From Chitinophaga sancti (GTDB lineage: Bacteria > Bacteroidota > Bacteroidia > Chitinophagales > Chitinophagaceae): 64,000 bases of DNA. Of this stretch, positions 1 to 10,750 are shown piece after piece; within the stretch, counting starts at the first letter, position 1; the number at the start of each line of letters is the position of its first letter. The stretch is from NCBI RefSeq assembly GCF_034087045.1, contig NZ_CP139247.1, forward strand, positions 5,916,001-5,980,000. The letters run 5' to 3'. The notes under the pieces are model-generated. The model saw nothing but the letters and a program-made list of their open reading frames with translations. It did not search any database and was not told the DNA's origin. The translations under genes were made by a program, and so were the position numbers.

Positions 1-1
1 C

Positions 2-3000
2 GATTTCTCCAAACATTCAGATCTGGCAGTAGAACTGTTACCGAATTTCTTCAGCAAACCTACCGCTGATCTGGGCGCCATGCAACAGGGCGTGACCGAT
101 TGGTTGTTGCAAGTAGTAAAAGTAGTGCTACCCCGATACGTTTCTCTCCTGGTGCTCAACATCCAAAAAGTGAAAGACTGGCTGGAAGCCCCTATCGTGA
201 CTTCTGTTACCGGTGCGCCTACACCTGCTACACTGTTGATAGCGACGTCTCTCATCCTGAAAAACAATGGAAAATATGAACTGAACAGTATCGATAATCT
301 TACCAAGCTGACACCCTCCGGGTTCTTTGGCAATCTGTTCTATACGCTGATGCAGACAGAATTAACCCTGTTGCAATTCGGTGATAAGAACAGTGGTAAA
401 ATTACCGTAGGACCGCGTGCGGGCAAGCAGGATTACTATGGCGTAAGAGTGGCAGCACCTAACCTTAAACTCGCAGCCCTGCCTAATCTCGTAGTACAAA
501 TAGGAGCAGATGATACCGAATGGATCGATAAATCCAGTACCAATAAAATCACAGGAGAACCGGGCATAGGTTTCTACCTGCCTATTACTAAGTCGGGTAA
601 CAATGAACTGAATGTAGACTTCTCTCTGTTCAATTTATTGTTGTATAATCTCGGTTTTGATGTAGTTGGTACCAATGGCAAGCCTATTGTGGATCAGCCG
701 CGATTTAAAATTGGTGCAGTACAGCCTAGAACAGTATTTGAACTGGACTTCAAAGGCAATGCAAAACCTGGCTTACAATTCGGTGCAGGCGTCACTTTGG
801 CGAACATCGGATTATCGCTCGCGCCGGATAAACTGGCTGGTTCCGCGGGCACCAACCCTATTGCCAATAACCTCCTCGGCTCAGGTAGTACAGCTGGTAA
901 TCCGCCTGTAAATCCTGAATTTTCTGTCAGTACTGCCTATACAGAAAAACTGTGGGTGAATCTGAAATCCAATACGGGTAATGGTGCGCAGGTAATTGTA
1001 CCGATAGAACGTTCTTTTGGTCCATTGTATATTGATAGTCTGGGTTTAGGTTGGGAAGACACGAATAAACTACTTGACTTCCTCTTCTCCGGTAATGTGG
1101 CCCTGGCAGGTCTTAAAGCATCCGTAGTAGGCTTAACAGTAGGCGTTCCAGTTACTGACCCAACGAACTTCAGTTTATATAAGGCAGACCTCCAGGGATT
1201 GGATATCAGTTTCAATGGAGGTGCTGTTGCCATCAATGGCGGGTTCTTAAAAACAGAAACCATTGTCAACAATGCGAAGGTTATTATGTACAACGGTGTG
1301 GCGGTGATTAAAGCAGGTACCTTCTCGCTGATGGCATTGGGCTCTTACGCGGAAGTGCCGGTATCGTCTGCCCCTGGTGCAGCCACCATGCCTTCTCTGT
1401 TCATTTTCGCTGTGCTGAATTCGCCATTGGGTGGCCCTCCATTCCTGTTTATTACAGGTATCGCGGCGGGCTTTAGTTTTAACCGTTCGCTGGTGATTCC
1501 TGATATTACCCAGGTGCAGGACTTCCCGCTGCTGAAAGGCCTCGTGGATGGCACTTTTGCAGAAGGAGAAGATCCGGGCAAGGCGCTGCAGCAACTGAGT
1601 TCAGTAGTACATCCGGAAATAGGAAAGTACTGGCTGGCAGCAGGTGTGAAGTTTACTTCCTTCGAACTGTTGACCACCTCCGCCCTGCTGTTCCTCAGCT
1701 TTGGCAAGGAATGGGAAGTCAATTTGCTGGGGCTTAGCTTTACCTCCCTGCCACCAAAGATTCCAAGAAATCTGGCGCTGGCCTACTTCGAGCTGGCTAT
1801 CAAAATATCCTTCCTTCCAGTAGATGGAATACTTTCCGCAGAAGCACAACTGACCCCCAACTCATTCGTATTATCGAAAGATGTGAAAGTGACCGGAGGG
1901 TTTGCTTTCTTCCTATGGTTTAAAAATATTAAAACATCCACCTATACTATACCTGCCGGTGATTTCGTCATCTCATTGGGTGGCTACCATCCTGATTTCA
2001 ATAAGCCCGCATGGTATCCTACTGTTCCACGACTCGGTATGCAGTGGAAGATGGATATCTCCGTAGGCAGTATCAGTATTGCCGGAGGCGCATACTTTGC
2101 ATTATGTCCTACGGCTGTTATGGCGGGCGGATACCTCAACGTTGCGTATGATTTGGGCCCGTTGAAAGCATGGCTGAATGCATCTGCAGATTTCCTCATC
2201 GAATGGAATCCATTCTACTTCAATGTAGGTATTAGCATCACAGTGGGCGCATCTTTCGGAACCACCATCCTCGGTGTTTCCATCACCATTCGTGCAGAAC
2301 TTGGTGCTACTCTCCACCTGGAAGGGCCGCCAACACATGGTTATGTGAAAGTGGATTGGTACGTAATTTCCTTCACCATCCCTGTGGGCTCAGGAGAAAC
2401 TGCAACCAATGACAATAATATCACCTGGAAAGCATTTGCCGACGCCTTCCTGCCACCTCCTGCATTACCGGGAAGTACGATGGGCAATGCCAAACGGAAA
2501 GTGAAAGCAGCAGATGAAGTGCCTGTACAACAGGTTGTGAAACTCAATCCGGATTATGGTCTGCTGAGCGATAATAACAGTCTCTGGACCATTCAACCCT
2601 ATCCTTTCGCCCTTAGTGCCAAATCATCGATTCCTGCATCTGATGTGGCTGTCACCAACAGTAACTTCAGTCAGAAAGGCGTTCCCGTTGGGGTACGGCC
2701 AATGGGCTATGTAGATAACCTGAATGCTGCACTGGTGATTACGCTGACAGACAGCAAAGGTAATCCGGTAGATCTTTCGGCCCGCAAAATTAAAATGATC
2801 GTGGATACCAATGGCGCGCCATCCGCGATGTGGTCCCAGGATCCGCTGGACCGCAACAAACCGCCACAGAGCGATAATATGCTAATCCCTGGCGCTACTT
2901 TCGGTATCATACTGGATGGTGATGAATACAATTACCTGGGTAATGTACCTGCATTCAACATAGAGAATCTCAAATATGAAATTGGCGCTTACCGCATGTT

Positions 3001-4309
3001 GCCTTACAAGGCGGTTATCAAATTCCCGCCAGCAGCAAGATATCCGGCAAGCGATCAGAACAATGCCTATCACGTGATCATGCATTCCATCATGAGTGAT
3101 CCTGTTATCATTCAACGCAATAAGATCCTTGGGGGCATCGCTGCCAGCAACATACTGGCGCCGCTCAATCCGGACCTCAGTGTGATGGCATCTTCTGCAG
3201 ACATGATTCTGCAAGCGCTTCCTGTGATTGCGCGACTGGCCGTCTTCCAAAACAATGGCGAACTGGAAGCTGCAAGGAAAATACAGCCACCTGCAATACC
3301 GCTGGCTGCAACAAGTATCGTCAAAAAGCTGAAAGCGCCTCAGCTGGTAGGTTTGGTGAAAAGGTACAAAGTGAACCGTAACCAGGCTACCAAATCAGGT
3401 AAGCTTCAAACTACTGTCAGGAGCCATTATCAGGCGCACAACGACATTACCAGGAAAGCGAAACGGCTGGCGATTGACAGCGCAGCCGCTGAAGCCCTGG
3501 GTACCACCAAATTGCTTTACGATGGAACGTCCATACTCTGGGCAGTGGATCATCAGGCAGCCACCAGGCTGCATCTGAAAGGAAATCTGGCGCTGCGCAT
3601 TGTTAGCTTCGACCGTCATGGCCGACTCACAGGCATATACTCAGTAGTGGGTGATCAAAGTGTGAGCATAGCCAAAGGTACAGCACAGGTGGCCGTTCAG
3701 GGTTATGAAGCCACAGGAGAAGGATTCAGTGGCTGGGAAATCGATTCAAAGTTGTTTAAGACCAACACCGTATGGGCACTCGGTGATGCTGCCATGGTGA
3801 GGGTACAGAATAGTCAACGTATACGAGTTCGCAGTACCAAGTCCAATATAGGGCTGATAGATGCGGCTGATCTGCTGTCACACAACCAGGTAACAGACCT
3901 CAACCAAAATACCCTTAGTGGCTGGATACAATCTGTATTCCCTGCAGACATCAACTACATCGGCGTATTGCTGGAAGAACAGACAGGTGCAGATAGGCTC
4001 GATGTAGCTGTTGCTGCCGGCACTATTCCTATGCAGGGCGCCAATCTGCCACCAGCACAGGTACACGAAACAGAGAAAGGCACGCTGCTGATTTACCCTT
4101 GTACACCATCTGATAGTTACAATGCCATTCTGGCCATACCAAAAGATAATAAAGTAAAGATACTCGGTATGTATGGCCTGCCGGCATTACCGACAGACAA
4201 GCCAATCGTCAGCAACTTTATGCATCTGCGTAATGCAGGACTGGATCTTACCAACTCAGATGTAAAATCCACTGTTGTCACTATTCATTCCAAAAATCAG
4301 GCACTATGA
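2..4309 (+). CDS. DUF6603-type giant beta-rich protein, 5' end off the window
   Basis: The frame is open from base 2, and the residues before the first Met (base 80), such as LAVELLPNFFSKPTADLG, read like normal protein. I therefore take the gene as entering from the left and give no start. Numbering from the Met at base 80, the stretch at about 640-770 (PRLGMQWKMD, GGAYFALCPTAVMAGG, FLIEWNPFYF, then repeated Gly-rich amphipathic strands) has the look of DUF6603, a family of very large bacterial proteins without known function. The last 550 residues differ from it: they contain a Lys/Arg-rich segment near 1075-1130 and mixed alpha/beta sequence. Its stop overlaps the next start by 4 bases (ATGA), so the two are translationally coupled. 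The family call comes from memory of its motifs; the biochemical role is unknown. Confidence 0.7.
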   Translation, partial: DFSKHSDLAVELLPNFFSKPTADLGAMQQGVTDWLLQVVKVVLPRYVSLLVLNIQKVKDWLEAPIVTSVTGAPTPATLLIATSLILKNNGKYELNSIDNLTKLTPSGFFGNLFYTLMQTELTLLQFGDKNSGKITVGPRAGKQDYYGVRVAAPNLKLAALPNLVVQIGADDTEWIDKSSTNKITGEPGIGFYLPITKSGNNELNVDFSLFNLLLYNLGFDVVGTNGKPIVDQPRFKIGAVQPRTVFELDFKGNAKPGLQFGAGVTLANIGLSLAPDKLAGSAGTNPIANNLLGSGSTAGNPPVNPEFSVSTAYTEKLWVNLKSNTGNGAQVIVPIERSFGPLYIDSLGLGWEDTNKLLDFLFSGNVALAGLKASVVGLTVGVPVTDPTNFSLYKADLQGLDISFNGGAVAINGGFLKTETIVNNAKVIMYNGVAVIKAGTFSLMALGSYAEVPVSSAPGAATMPSLFIFAVLNSPLGGPPFLFITGIAAGFSFNRSLVIPDITQVQDFPLLKGLVDGTFAEGEDPGKALQQLSSVVHPEIGKYWLAAGVKFTSFELLTTSALLFLSFGKEWEVNLLGLSFTSLPPKIPRNLALAYFELAIKISFLPVDGILSAEAQLTPNSFVLSKDVKVTGGFAFFLWFKNIKTSTYTIPAGDFVISLGGYHPDFNKPAWYPTVPRLGMQWKMDISVGSISIAGGAYFALCPTAVMAGGYLNVAYDLGPLKAWLNASADFLIEWNPFYFNVGISITVGASFGTTILGVSITIRAELGATLHLEGPPTHGYVKVDWYVISFTIPVGSGETATNDNNITWKAFADAFLPPPALPGSTMGNAKRKVKAADEVPVQQVVKLNPDYGLLSDNNSLWTIQPYPFALSAKSSIPASDVAVTNSNFSQKGVPVGVRPMGYVDNLNAALVITLTDSKGNPVDLSARKIKMIVDTNGAPSAMWSQDPLDRNKPPQSDNMLIPGATFGIILDGDEYNYLGNVPAFNIENLKYEIGAYRMLPYKAVIKFPPAARYPASDQNNAYHVIMHSIMSDPVIIQRNKILGGIAASNILAPLNPDLSVMASSADMILQALPVIARLAVFQNNGELEAARKIQPPAIPLAATSIVKKLKAPQLVGLVKRYKVNRNQATKSGKLQTTVRSHYQAHNDITRKAKRLAIDSAAAEALGTTKLLYDGTSILWAVDHQAATRLHLKGNLALRIVSFDRHGRLTGIYSVVGDQSVSIAKGTAQVAVQGYEATGEGFSGWEIDSKLFKTNTVWALGDAAMVRVQNSQRIRVRSTKSNIGLIDAADLLSHNQVTDLNQNTLSGWIQSVFPADINYIGVLLEEQTGADRLDVAVAAGTIPMQGANLPPAQVHETEKGTLLIYPCTPSDSYNAILAIPKDNKVKILGMYGLPALPTDKPIVSNFMHLRNAGLDLTNSDVKSTVVTIHSKNQAL

Positions 4310-5826
4310 CATCCCGTTTTGATACCAATCCCGGCACCATCGGCCCAGGTATGATACGCTTCTACGATGCAATCCTTAATCCGCTGGAAGCCGGCGAATA
4401 TACCCTTAAAGCCGAGCAGCAGGTCAAAGACCTGCCGGGAGAAGCACCGCCGCCCTATGTGGCCACACAACAGCTGGTCGTGGATGGCCCCAGGTATAAT
4501 ATCAGTCCTGCTGACATTCATATGGTATACCCTCCCGCTAACCAGGAAGGGCGCTATGATACAGTGATGCCCAATATGGTATTTACCAATTTTGCACTTC
4601 CCTGGGCAAGAGACATCGACCCTGCGGTAAAAACAAACAATAATCTCTCCGCCAAAGATGGCGATGGCAACCCCATTCCATGGATTGGATTACTAACCAT
4701 ATACCCCGATGAACTGGTTGCCAATAGCGGTACTGCAAAAGCAGGCGCACCACAAACTGTAACCGTATCTGAACTGGTTCGTCCTAAAGACCCCAAAATA
4801 CTTCCACCCGCGCTGGGCGATTTATTCGGGGCAGAAGATACGCAGGTCTCTGTAGTAGACCTCGATATTGCCTATTTCCAGTCGATCTGTCCAAGCATCG
4901 ATGAGCTACCCTTTCTGGCCCATGCACGTGAAGTAAATACGGATGGAAAAATTCTGCTGGGCATGGAAGACGATGGCTGTTTTTCCCTTGTATTCAGCAA
5001 CAGGCTACCGATGGCGCCCGGGCAGAATACCATGTACCTCGTGTCTTATGAAGGACACCAGGCACATCTTCATGGAAGTACTATTAGTAGCGACTACACC
5101 AAAATACGACTGGTATTATTGGGGACCTGGCAATTTAAGGCACTGGATGCACAAGGCAGTTTCATCCAGTTGATGGCAAATCTTTGTTTACCCGGCAGAG
5201 GTGGGGTGAAACTGCTCCAGATGCCTCTCTCAGACAAAACCGGGCAGATATCCGAAGATGCGCAGAAAGCTATTCAGATGGGTTATGTGCCCATGCAGAA
5301 TAACATGCGGCAGGGAGAAGAAAGTACCTCCTGGTACAGAGGACCATTCGTACCCTCTCCTACCAAGCGCGATTTCTCTTATGGTCCCTATCATTACAGC
5401 GACCATGCTATTCATTATGATCCGGAAAACGGATTGTTTAATCATGCCTATAGCAGTGCCTGGCAGACAGGCCGTTTACTGGCATTGTCCGATTCCAATT
5501 TTTCATCCGCCATGTTCAACTGGAGGAATAATTATCTCAACAGTATTGTCAACTCCACCAAACAACTGGATAGGGAAAAAATGATTGCCATTGCCGGAGA
5601 AGCACATAACATGATGCCTACAGCGCATGCCCGCGCAGCAGTGGGTATGCTGCTGGCAGGCGGATTCAGTAAAGTAAAATGGCCACAGATTTTGAGTCGC
5701 ACAGAAAGAGTGTTACAGGAAGGACTACCCGGCGTACTGAGCGAAGAAGAGAAAATCGCCATTGTAGAAAATGACGCAGATCCACTATTGATGCTTGTTA
5801 AAAAAATAAAAGGAGAACAGCTATGA
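4306..5826 (+). CDS. Hypothetical protein of the DUF6603 gene run
   Basis: 506 residues that I do not recognise. It starts inside the stop of the preceding gene (ATGA overlap) and ends overlapping the next gene by 4 bases, so it is the middle of a coupled three-gene set. There is no signal peptide and no membrane segment. The first 270 residues are beta-rich and Pro/Gly-rich (for example MVYPPANQEGRYDTVMPNM and TMYLVSYEGHQAHLHGS). The last 110 are more helical (EKMIAIAGEAHNMMPTAHAR, then EEEKIAIVENDADPLLMLVKK). The coupling suggests that it works in fixed stoichiometry with its neighbours, perhaps as a structural subunit; that is inference. Confidence 0.75.
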   Translation: MTSRFDTNPGTIGPGMIRFYDAILNPLEAGEYTLKAEQQVKDLPGEAPPPYVATQQLVVDGPRYNISPADIHMVYPPANQEGRYDTVMPNMVFTNFALPWARDIDPAVKTNNNLSAKDGDGNPIPWIGLLTIYPDELVANSGTAKAGAPQTVTVSELVRPKDPKILPPALGDLFGAEDTQVSVVDLDIAYFQSICPSIDELPFLAHAREVNTDGKILLGMEDDGCFSLVFSNRLPMAPGQNTMYLVSYEGHQAHLHGSTISSDYTKIRLVLLGTWQFKALDAQGSFIQLMANLCLPGRGGVKLLQMPLSDKTGQISEDAQKAIQMGYVPMQNNMRQGEESTSWYRGPFVPSPTKRDFSYGPYHYSDHAIHYDPENGLFNHAYSSAWQTGRLLALSDSNFSSAMFNWRNNYLNSIVNSTKQLDREKMIAIAGEAHNMMPTAHARAAVGMLLAGGFSKVKWPQILSRTERVLQEGLPGVLSEEEKIAIVENDADPLLMLVKKIKGEQL

Positions 5827-6734
5827 AATCATGGGGAAACAGAGATGCCATCATCACAGACGTAACAAGGAAATTGTTAGCCGCCAGGGAAGGAAACTAT
5901 CCTTTCCCCGATTTGCCGGACAACCTGACTAACTGGCTGGCCCAGCTCACATTGCTGTATGGCGTACCAGTAGAATACATGGTAGCAGATAATCGTATGC
6001 TACCGCTGGAATCCATGCGGTTCTTCTACATAGACAGGAACTGGCTGGACCGGCTGGTAGACGGCGCCCTCAGCGTAGGCGTGCTTTCGTCCAGGGAGCA
6101 GGTGTTCAACGAAACTTTCTACGAAGACATCTATGCCCAGATAGACGTACGGCAAATGCAGCTGCGTGCCAATCTGAGGAATGAAACACCTCCTGCTGTA
6201 ACAGCCGCCGGTGGTGGCATGACAGGCGTTATATTCCGTTCCGCTGTAGTATCAGGATGGCCGGGGCTGGAAATAGAAGCGTATAAAGACAAAGTGCTAC
6301 TGAGAATACTGCGTATGGATCGCCTGTCTGATAACACCATGCTCTGTATCTGGGAAGACCTTCCAGATACCGTGAATTTCATTGAGCCTTCTGAAGGGCT
6401 TCATTTTGGCGTTATCATGGATCCGGGCGCCGATACCTTCAAAGTATATCTGAGAGGCCTGGGATATCCTACCACTAATCCATATCCTGCCGGCGAGCAG
6501 ATTTTTAATGGTCCCGATCCTGTGGCTGCATCCGGCGGATTCAGAAGTGGCGTGAAAGGAGTGATTGATATCGCCGGCCTTAAAAACAACATCACCAAGG
6601 CTATGCCAGCGGGCGCTCTTCCCGATGGTAAATTATCGCCAGGCGCTATGGCCATACAAATGGTGCGCGGAGCAGGCAAGCAGCCATATGATATGAATTC
6701 GCCGGCATGTGAAGGCTCCATTTCTCAACCTTAA
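5823..6734 (+). CDS. Hypothetical protein of the DUF6603 gene run
   Basis: 303 residues, start overlapping the previous stop by 4 bases and preceded by a good Shine-Dalgarno-like AAAAGGAG about 7 bases upstream, which is unusual for Bacteroidota and supports this start. Residues about 35-75 hold a distinctive patch, LAQLTLLYGVPVEYMV followed by MLPLESMRFFYIDRNWLDRL. I associate this patch loosely with uncharacterised proteins that occur in large multi-gene runs. The centre (RSAVVSGWPGLEIEAYKDKV) looks beta-rich. No signal peptide, no transmembrane segment and no catalytic signature are visible. Ten bases separate it from the next gene, so it is part of the same transcript. Function unknown. 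Confidence 0.75.
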   Translation: MKSWGNRDAIITDVTRKLLAAREGNYPFPDLPDNLTNWLAQLTLLYGVPVEYMVADNRMLPLESMRFFYIDRNWLDRLVDGALSVGVLSSREQVFNETFYEDIYAQIDVRQMQLRANLRNETPPAVTAAGGGMTGVIFRSAVVSGWPGLEIEAYKDKVLLRILRMDRLSDNTMLCIWEDLPDTVNFIEPSEGLHFGVIMDPGADTFKVYLRGLGYPTTNPYPAGEQIFNGPDPVAASGGFRSGVKGVIDIAGLKNNITKAMPAGALPDGKLSPGAMAIQMVRGAGKQPYDMNSPACEGSISQP

Positions 6735-6744
6735 ACCCTGAATC

Positions 6745-9700
6745 ATGGCAAACTCCCAATATATCCCCGTTTGGCCGGGCCCTGTAGTGATGGTGCCGGT
6801 GCCGATAGACATACTTCGTATAGGTAAACCAGATACAAACTCTACTACCATCTGGGCCACCAACAAAAATAATTACTACAACCTGTGGATGAAGCAAATT
6901 CCCGACCCGCCACCATTTGGACAGGGTACTTGTCCGGATGTAGGTGTACACCTCATGTGGACGCTCCCTTTTAGTATGCGGCAGGGAAAACAATCCGCTG
7001 AAGATGCTGCGGATATGAATGTGAACTTTCCTTTTGTTCCCAACCGCTGGCTGATTACCCGGTTTACTTATCCGGTACAGGATAAAAACAATCCCAATCC
7101 CGCGCCTCCGCAACTGCAGGCCACTATCGTTTGCAGCGATACCTTGTTTGATATCCGGGATGCCACCAACAATGGCTCCACAGCAGGTGCCAGTCAGTAT
7201 CCATATCCGGATGATCCTACTTTCCCCATTAAAGGAATAGGCCAGGCTATGCCGCTGGCCAGCTGGAAAGGAGAAGCCCGCTTAGGTGAAGCCATCATCA
7301 GGGCAGTAGGTCCTGGTGATGTATCCTGGTCTGTTGCCTACGATAATGTGAAGAATGTATTTACACTCCATGATCCGGCAGACAGTACTGCCGCACAGTA
7401 TACCTATTCCCTGCTGGGTTGGTATGATGAACCTACAGATGATTTGCTGTACGACATTTCTACCAGCAGCAATGAAGATTGGATGGAAATGTTGCAGGGC
7501 CAGTTTGGCTGGACAGTTGGTGGATATGCAGAAGTGCAGGAAGCGGTAGACGACTGGCTGGCATGGCAAAAATCTCATGGCCTTGATGGTCCGTTTGATC
7601 CCAATAAACTGCAACTCCCGCCACAGATTAAAAATGCAATGATTGCCTGGAATGCCTGGCGTCAGCAATATGGGGTGAAAGAAGATCAGCCTCCGTTGCC
7701 CAGGCAGTGTATTTGCCAGTCGATGGCTACTGTGGCATGGCAGGGAGACACGATAGCCTATGGCACGGGCGTTCCCACCCCGGAAGGCGGCGTGAGCATA
7801 TCTGTGGGTAATAACGCCATGGAAGCTATTTCCGCTTACATGGCCACACAGGTAGTAGAAAGTCAGCAGCAGAATCCTGCAAATATACCCATCGTGGAAA
7901 GAGCCCTGGAAGCCTTTCAAAAAGATATGCTCGCACAACTCAACGACGATCCTACCGCCGTTGAAATGGCTATCCACGCTGATCGCTTTGAACAACATTA
8001 CAGTGGGCAGCAATGGATAGTAGTACGTCCGGAAAGTACCAATCAAAATATATTGGGTACCGGTGGACAACAAACTATTCCCCTTAGCACTGCAGATACA
8101 GCAACGCTGACCCAGCTGAACAGCAAGCAACAGGAACTGAATACGCTGAACCAGAACCTATCCACACTGCGACAGGAAATGTTCCAGCTGCATGTAAAAC
8201 AAAGTCTGTTTGTAAAATCTACGCCGGCAGCCACCAAAACCCAGGTCAACAACAGTATGGCGGCTATCACCCAGGCTTTGCAAACACAAACAATAGAAAG
8301 GGATCAGAAGCAGGCAGAAATCAGCACAGATGCCGCTGCCTTTGCAACAAAACTGGGCGCCAATTTCGTTCTGAAAGCAGTAGACCTGCTGCCTTCCGCA
8401 GCTCCCGTAGATCCGGTGATTATGGTAGGCGGCGCTTATATCGATACCAAACTGACCTCGCCGGATCAATACACAGATGCTACAGAACTCTTTGTACGCT
8501 TCACGGGACAAACCGTTACAGGTATCAGTGTAACCTTCACCATTAATAATAACCCCACAACCCAGCTGATAGCAGCAGAAGATCTGCTGAACAAGGTGAC
8601 CATACCCACCTGGAACATTTTCCCGAAAGAGGCCATGGACCTATGGGTGGAAACCATGATACTGGATACTTCCTGCGCTGCTTTGATAGCTTCCATCTGG
8701 TTCAGCAAGACGGGCGTCTCCCCCAGTAACAGCCAGATGCGACAACTTACCCAACAGATTCAGGCACAACAAACGGCTGTCTGGAATGACTCTGCATCCC
8801 TGGGTTTCCATCCCCAGGCACTTAAAGCCGTTTCTGGTATAGAAGGCGTAATTCCGTCACCGTTTGCGGTAGCATTCATTACCCAACAACCATGGACGCC
8901 CATCTACATGGATTGGAAGATCCAATACATTCCTTCTTCCATGGATGCCACCAACTCTCTAAACAACTGGAAACTGGGAGATATTGATTTCGACTGGACA
9001 GGCGATAACCTTACACCACCCGCCAATAATATTGTGCTGCTGGGCCGGGCGGTGATGAACCTGAAATCGTCCCAGGTAATCAAATCCAAAATGGCTTCCT
9101 TCCAGCAGGATCCTATATTTGACGGTATTCCGCCATATGTGCTGGATGATCTTCAAAGAGTAGCCGGCATGGTAGGACACCTGGATTTAATGACCCAGTC
9201 TATGAGCGGTTTCACCAAACAACTCATTACTTCGCTGATCTCCATCAATACAGCGCCCAAAGATGCCAGTGTGAAAAAGCTGTTGGGCGATAGCCAACTT
9301 AATTACAGACCGAAGCTGGTGAACTACGTGGATTCACAGCCTTTCTTCCCTATTCGCTCCGGACACTTCCAACTGGTGAATCTCTGGGTAGTAGATGCTT
9401 TTGGGCAGGTATTAACCACCAAGGACAGGTTTGCCGGACCACTGGATGCACTCCCGAACGTGTTATGGTCTGAGAACTTAACCACCAGCAGTCCTAACTA
9501 TAAAAACCCAGACATCAAGGATTACGGACAACTCTCCCCAAGAGTATCCCAACCCGCGATTGTGCATTTAAACCTCTTACAGCAGAACAACGACGCTATT
9601 CATACCAATTCCTCCGACCTTACCAGTCCTATCTGTGGCTGGGTAATGCCTAATCATATCGATAATTCCCTCATGGTATTTGATGCCAATGGCCGCAACC

Positions 9701-10740
9701 AGGGCGCAATTATCAAAGTACAAAGGCAGATTGAGGATGGAAATGAAGAAGTCGATTTTCAATATACTGTCAGATGGGATGCCGTACCTGGCAGCAATAC
9801 CAAGCTGGGAGCACCACCTGAACTGGAGAATGAACACCTGCAGGCATTTATTACCAGTCTCCTGAAAACAGGATTCAGCGGTTCTGCCGCCTATGATGAC
9901 CTGATGAATGTCATTGACGTTACCCTATGGCCCATGACCAGTTTTCAAAGCCAGTCTGCCAACCAGTCCGTATTATTAGGCCGGCCGCTGGCGGTGGTAA
10001 GGGGTGAAGTGCATATGGAGCTGGCAGGAACGCCTGTGTATAATCAAAGTTGGATTGACACCGGGATCTATTATGACGACAACCAGAACTATAAACCAGT
10101 AGATCCTCCGTATATGAATACGCCCTTTCCTGTCAGAATCGGCGATTCCTACCTGACAGGGAATGGCGCCATCGGGTATTTTGAAGCGGATAACTACGAT
10201 ACCTTCTATGCGGTATATGGCGCCAATGGTCAGACAAACGAGCTCCGTAAGATGTTTTCCCACAATGCAAGGGGAAAGATCAATTTAGCGGGATTTGCTG
10301 CACAAAAATTCACCGGTGCCGACTTCCTCTCCAACTATGTACAGCAAGGACATACAGTAATGCTGACGCCTCAACGAAATGCCATTAAGCTCACTATGCT
10401 GGTAGATACCTCCGGCGGCATCCCTGTTATTCCTGGCAGTCAGCCTACGTTCAGCGTGAGTTTGCCTACAGGGCCAATATCCACTGCGTTGTCGAACCTG
10501 AAGTCTACCTTCCGGACAGGGCCGCTGCTGCTCGATCCCGACAAGATCAAGATGCCTACACCTGCCGAAGTAAACGGCAGATGGGGATGGGTAGCCCGCA
10601 AAGATGTGACCACCTGGAGACCGGAAGAACCTATCGAACAATATACGCCGATAGCGACATCGGATCAGGATAACCTGCGGCTGACAGAAGGTTGGATCAC
10701 CTTGTCGGGCGCAAATAATCAACTATCAGAAAATAATTAA
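6745..10740 (+). CDS. Very large hypothetical protein of the DUF6603 gene run
   Basis: 1331 residues, unrecognised. The N-terminus (MANSQYIPVWPGPVVMVPVP) has no signal peptide. Residues about 450-530 form a Gln/Leu-rich heptad-like stretch (TLTQLNSKQQELNTLNQNLS and following), probably a coiled coil separating an N-terminal half from a C-terminal half rich in Trp, Pro and beta-type sequence. Pairs such as DDWLAWQKSH and MIAWNAWRQQYG around 270-315 look helical. Spacing of 10 bases on both sides places it in the same operon. Size, lack of an export signal and the coiled coil suggest a scaffold or assembly component more than an enzyme, but this is inference; no catalytic motif is visible. Confidence 0.75.
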   Translation: MANSQYIPVWPGPVVMVPVPIDILRIGKPDTNSTTIWATNKNNYYNLWMKQIPDPPPFGQGTCPDVGVHLMWTLPFSMRQGKQSAEDAADMNVNFPFVPNRWLITRFTYPVQDKNNPNPAPPQLQATIVCSDTLFDIRDATNNGSTAGASQYPYPDDPTFPIKGIGQAMPLASWKGEARLGEAIIRAVGPGDVSWSVAYDNVKNVFTLHDPADSTAAQYTYSLLGWYDEPTDDLLYDISTSSNEDWMEMLQGQFGWTVGGYAEVQEAVDDWLAWQKSHGLDGPFDPNKLQLPPQIKNAMIAWNAWRQQYGVKEDQPPLPRQCICQSMATVAWQGDTIAYGTGVPTPEGGVSISVGNNAMEAISAYMATQVVESQQQNPANIPIVERALEAFQKDMLAQLNDDPTAVEMAIHADRFEQHYSGQQWIVVRPESTNQNILGTGGQQTIPLSTADTATLTQLNSKQQELNTLNQNLSTLRQEMFQLHVKQSLFVKSTPAATKTQVNNSMAAITQALQTQTIERDQKQAEISTDAAAFATKLGANFVLKAVDLLPSAAPVDPVIMVGGAYIDTKLTSPDQYTDATELFVRFTGQTVTGISVTFTINNNPTTQLIAAEDLLNKVTIPTWNIFPKEAMDLWVETMILDTSCAALIASIWFSKTGVSPSNSQMRQLTQQIQAQQTAVWNDSASLGFHPQALKAVSGIEGVIPSPFAVAFITQQPWTPIYMDWKIQYIPSSMDATNSLNNWKLGDIDFDWTGDNLTPPANNIVLLGRAVMNLKSSQVIKSKMASFQQDPIFDGIPPYVLDDLQRVAGMVGHLDLMTQSMSGFTKQLITSLISINTAPKDASVKKLLGDSQLNYRPKLVNYVDSQPFFPIRSGHFQLVNLWVVDAFGQVLTTKDRFAGPLDALPNVLWSENLTTSSPNYKNPDIKDYGQLSPRVSQPAIVHLNLLQQNNDAIHTNSSDLTSPICGWVMPNHIDNSLMVFDANGRNQGAIIKVQRQIEDGNEEVDFQYTVRWDAVPGSNTKLGAPPELENEHLQAFITSLLKTGFSGSAAYDDLMNVIDVTLWPMTSFQSQSANQSVLLGRPLAVVRGEVHMELAGTPVYNQSWIDTGIYYDDNQNYKPVDPPYMNTPFPVRIGDSYLTGNGAIGYFEADNYDTFYAVYGANGQTNELRKMFSHNARGKINLAGFAAQKFTGADFLSNYVQQGHTVMLTPQRNAIKLTMLVDTSGGIPVIPGSQPTFSVSLPTGPISTALSNLKSTFRTGPLLLDPDKIKMPTPAEVNGRWGWVARKDVTTWRPEEPIEQYTPIATSDQDNLRLTEGWITLSGANNQLSENN

Positions 10741-10750
10741 AAACAGGATT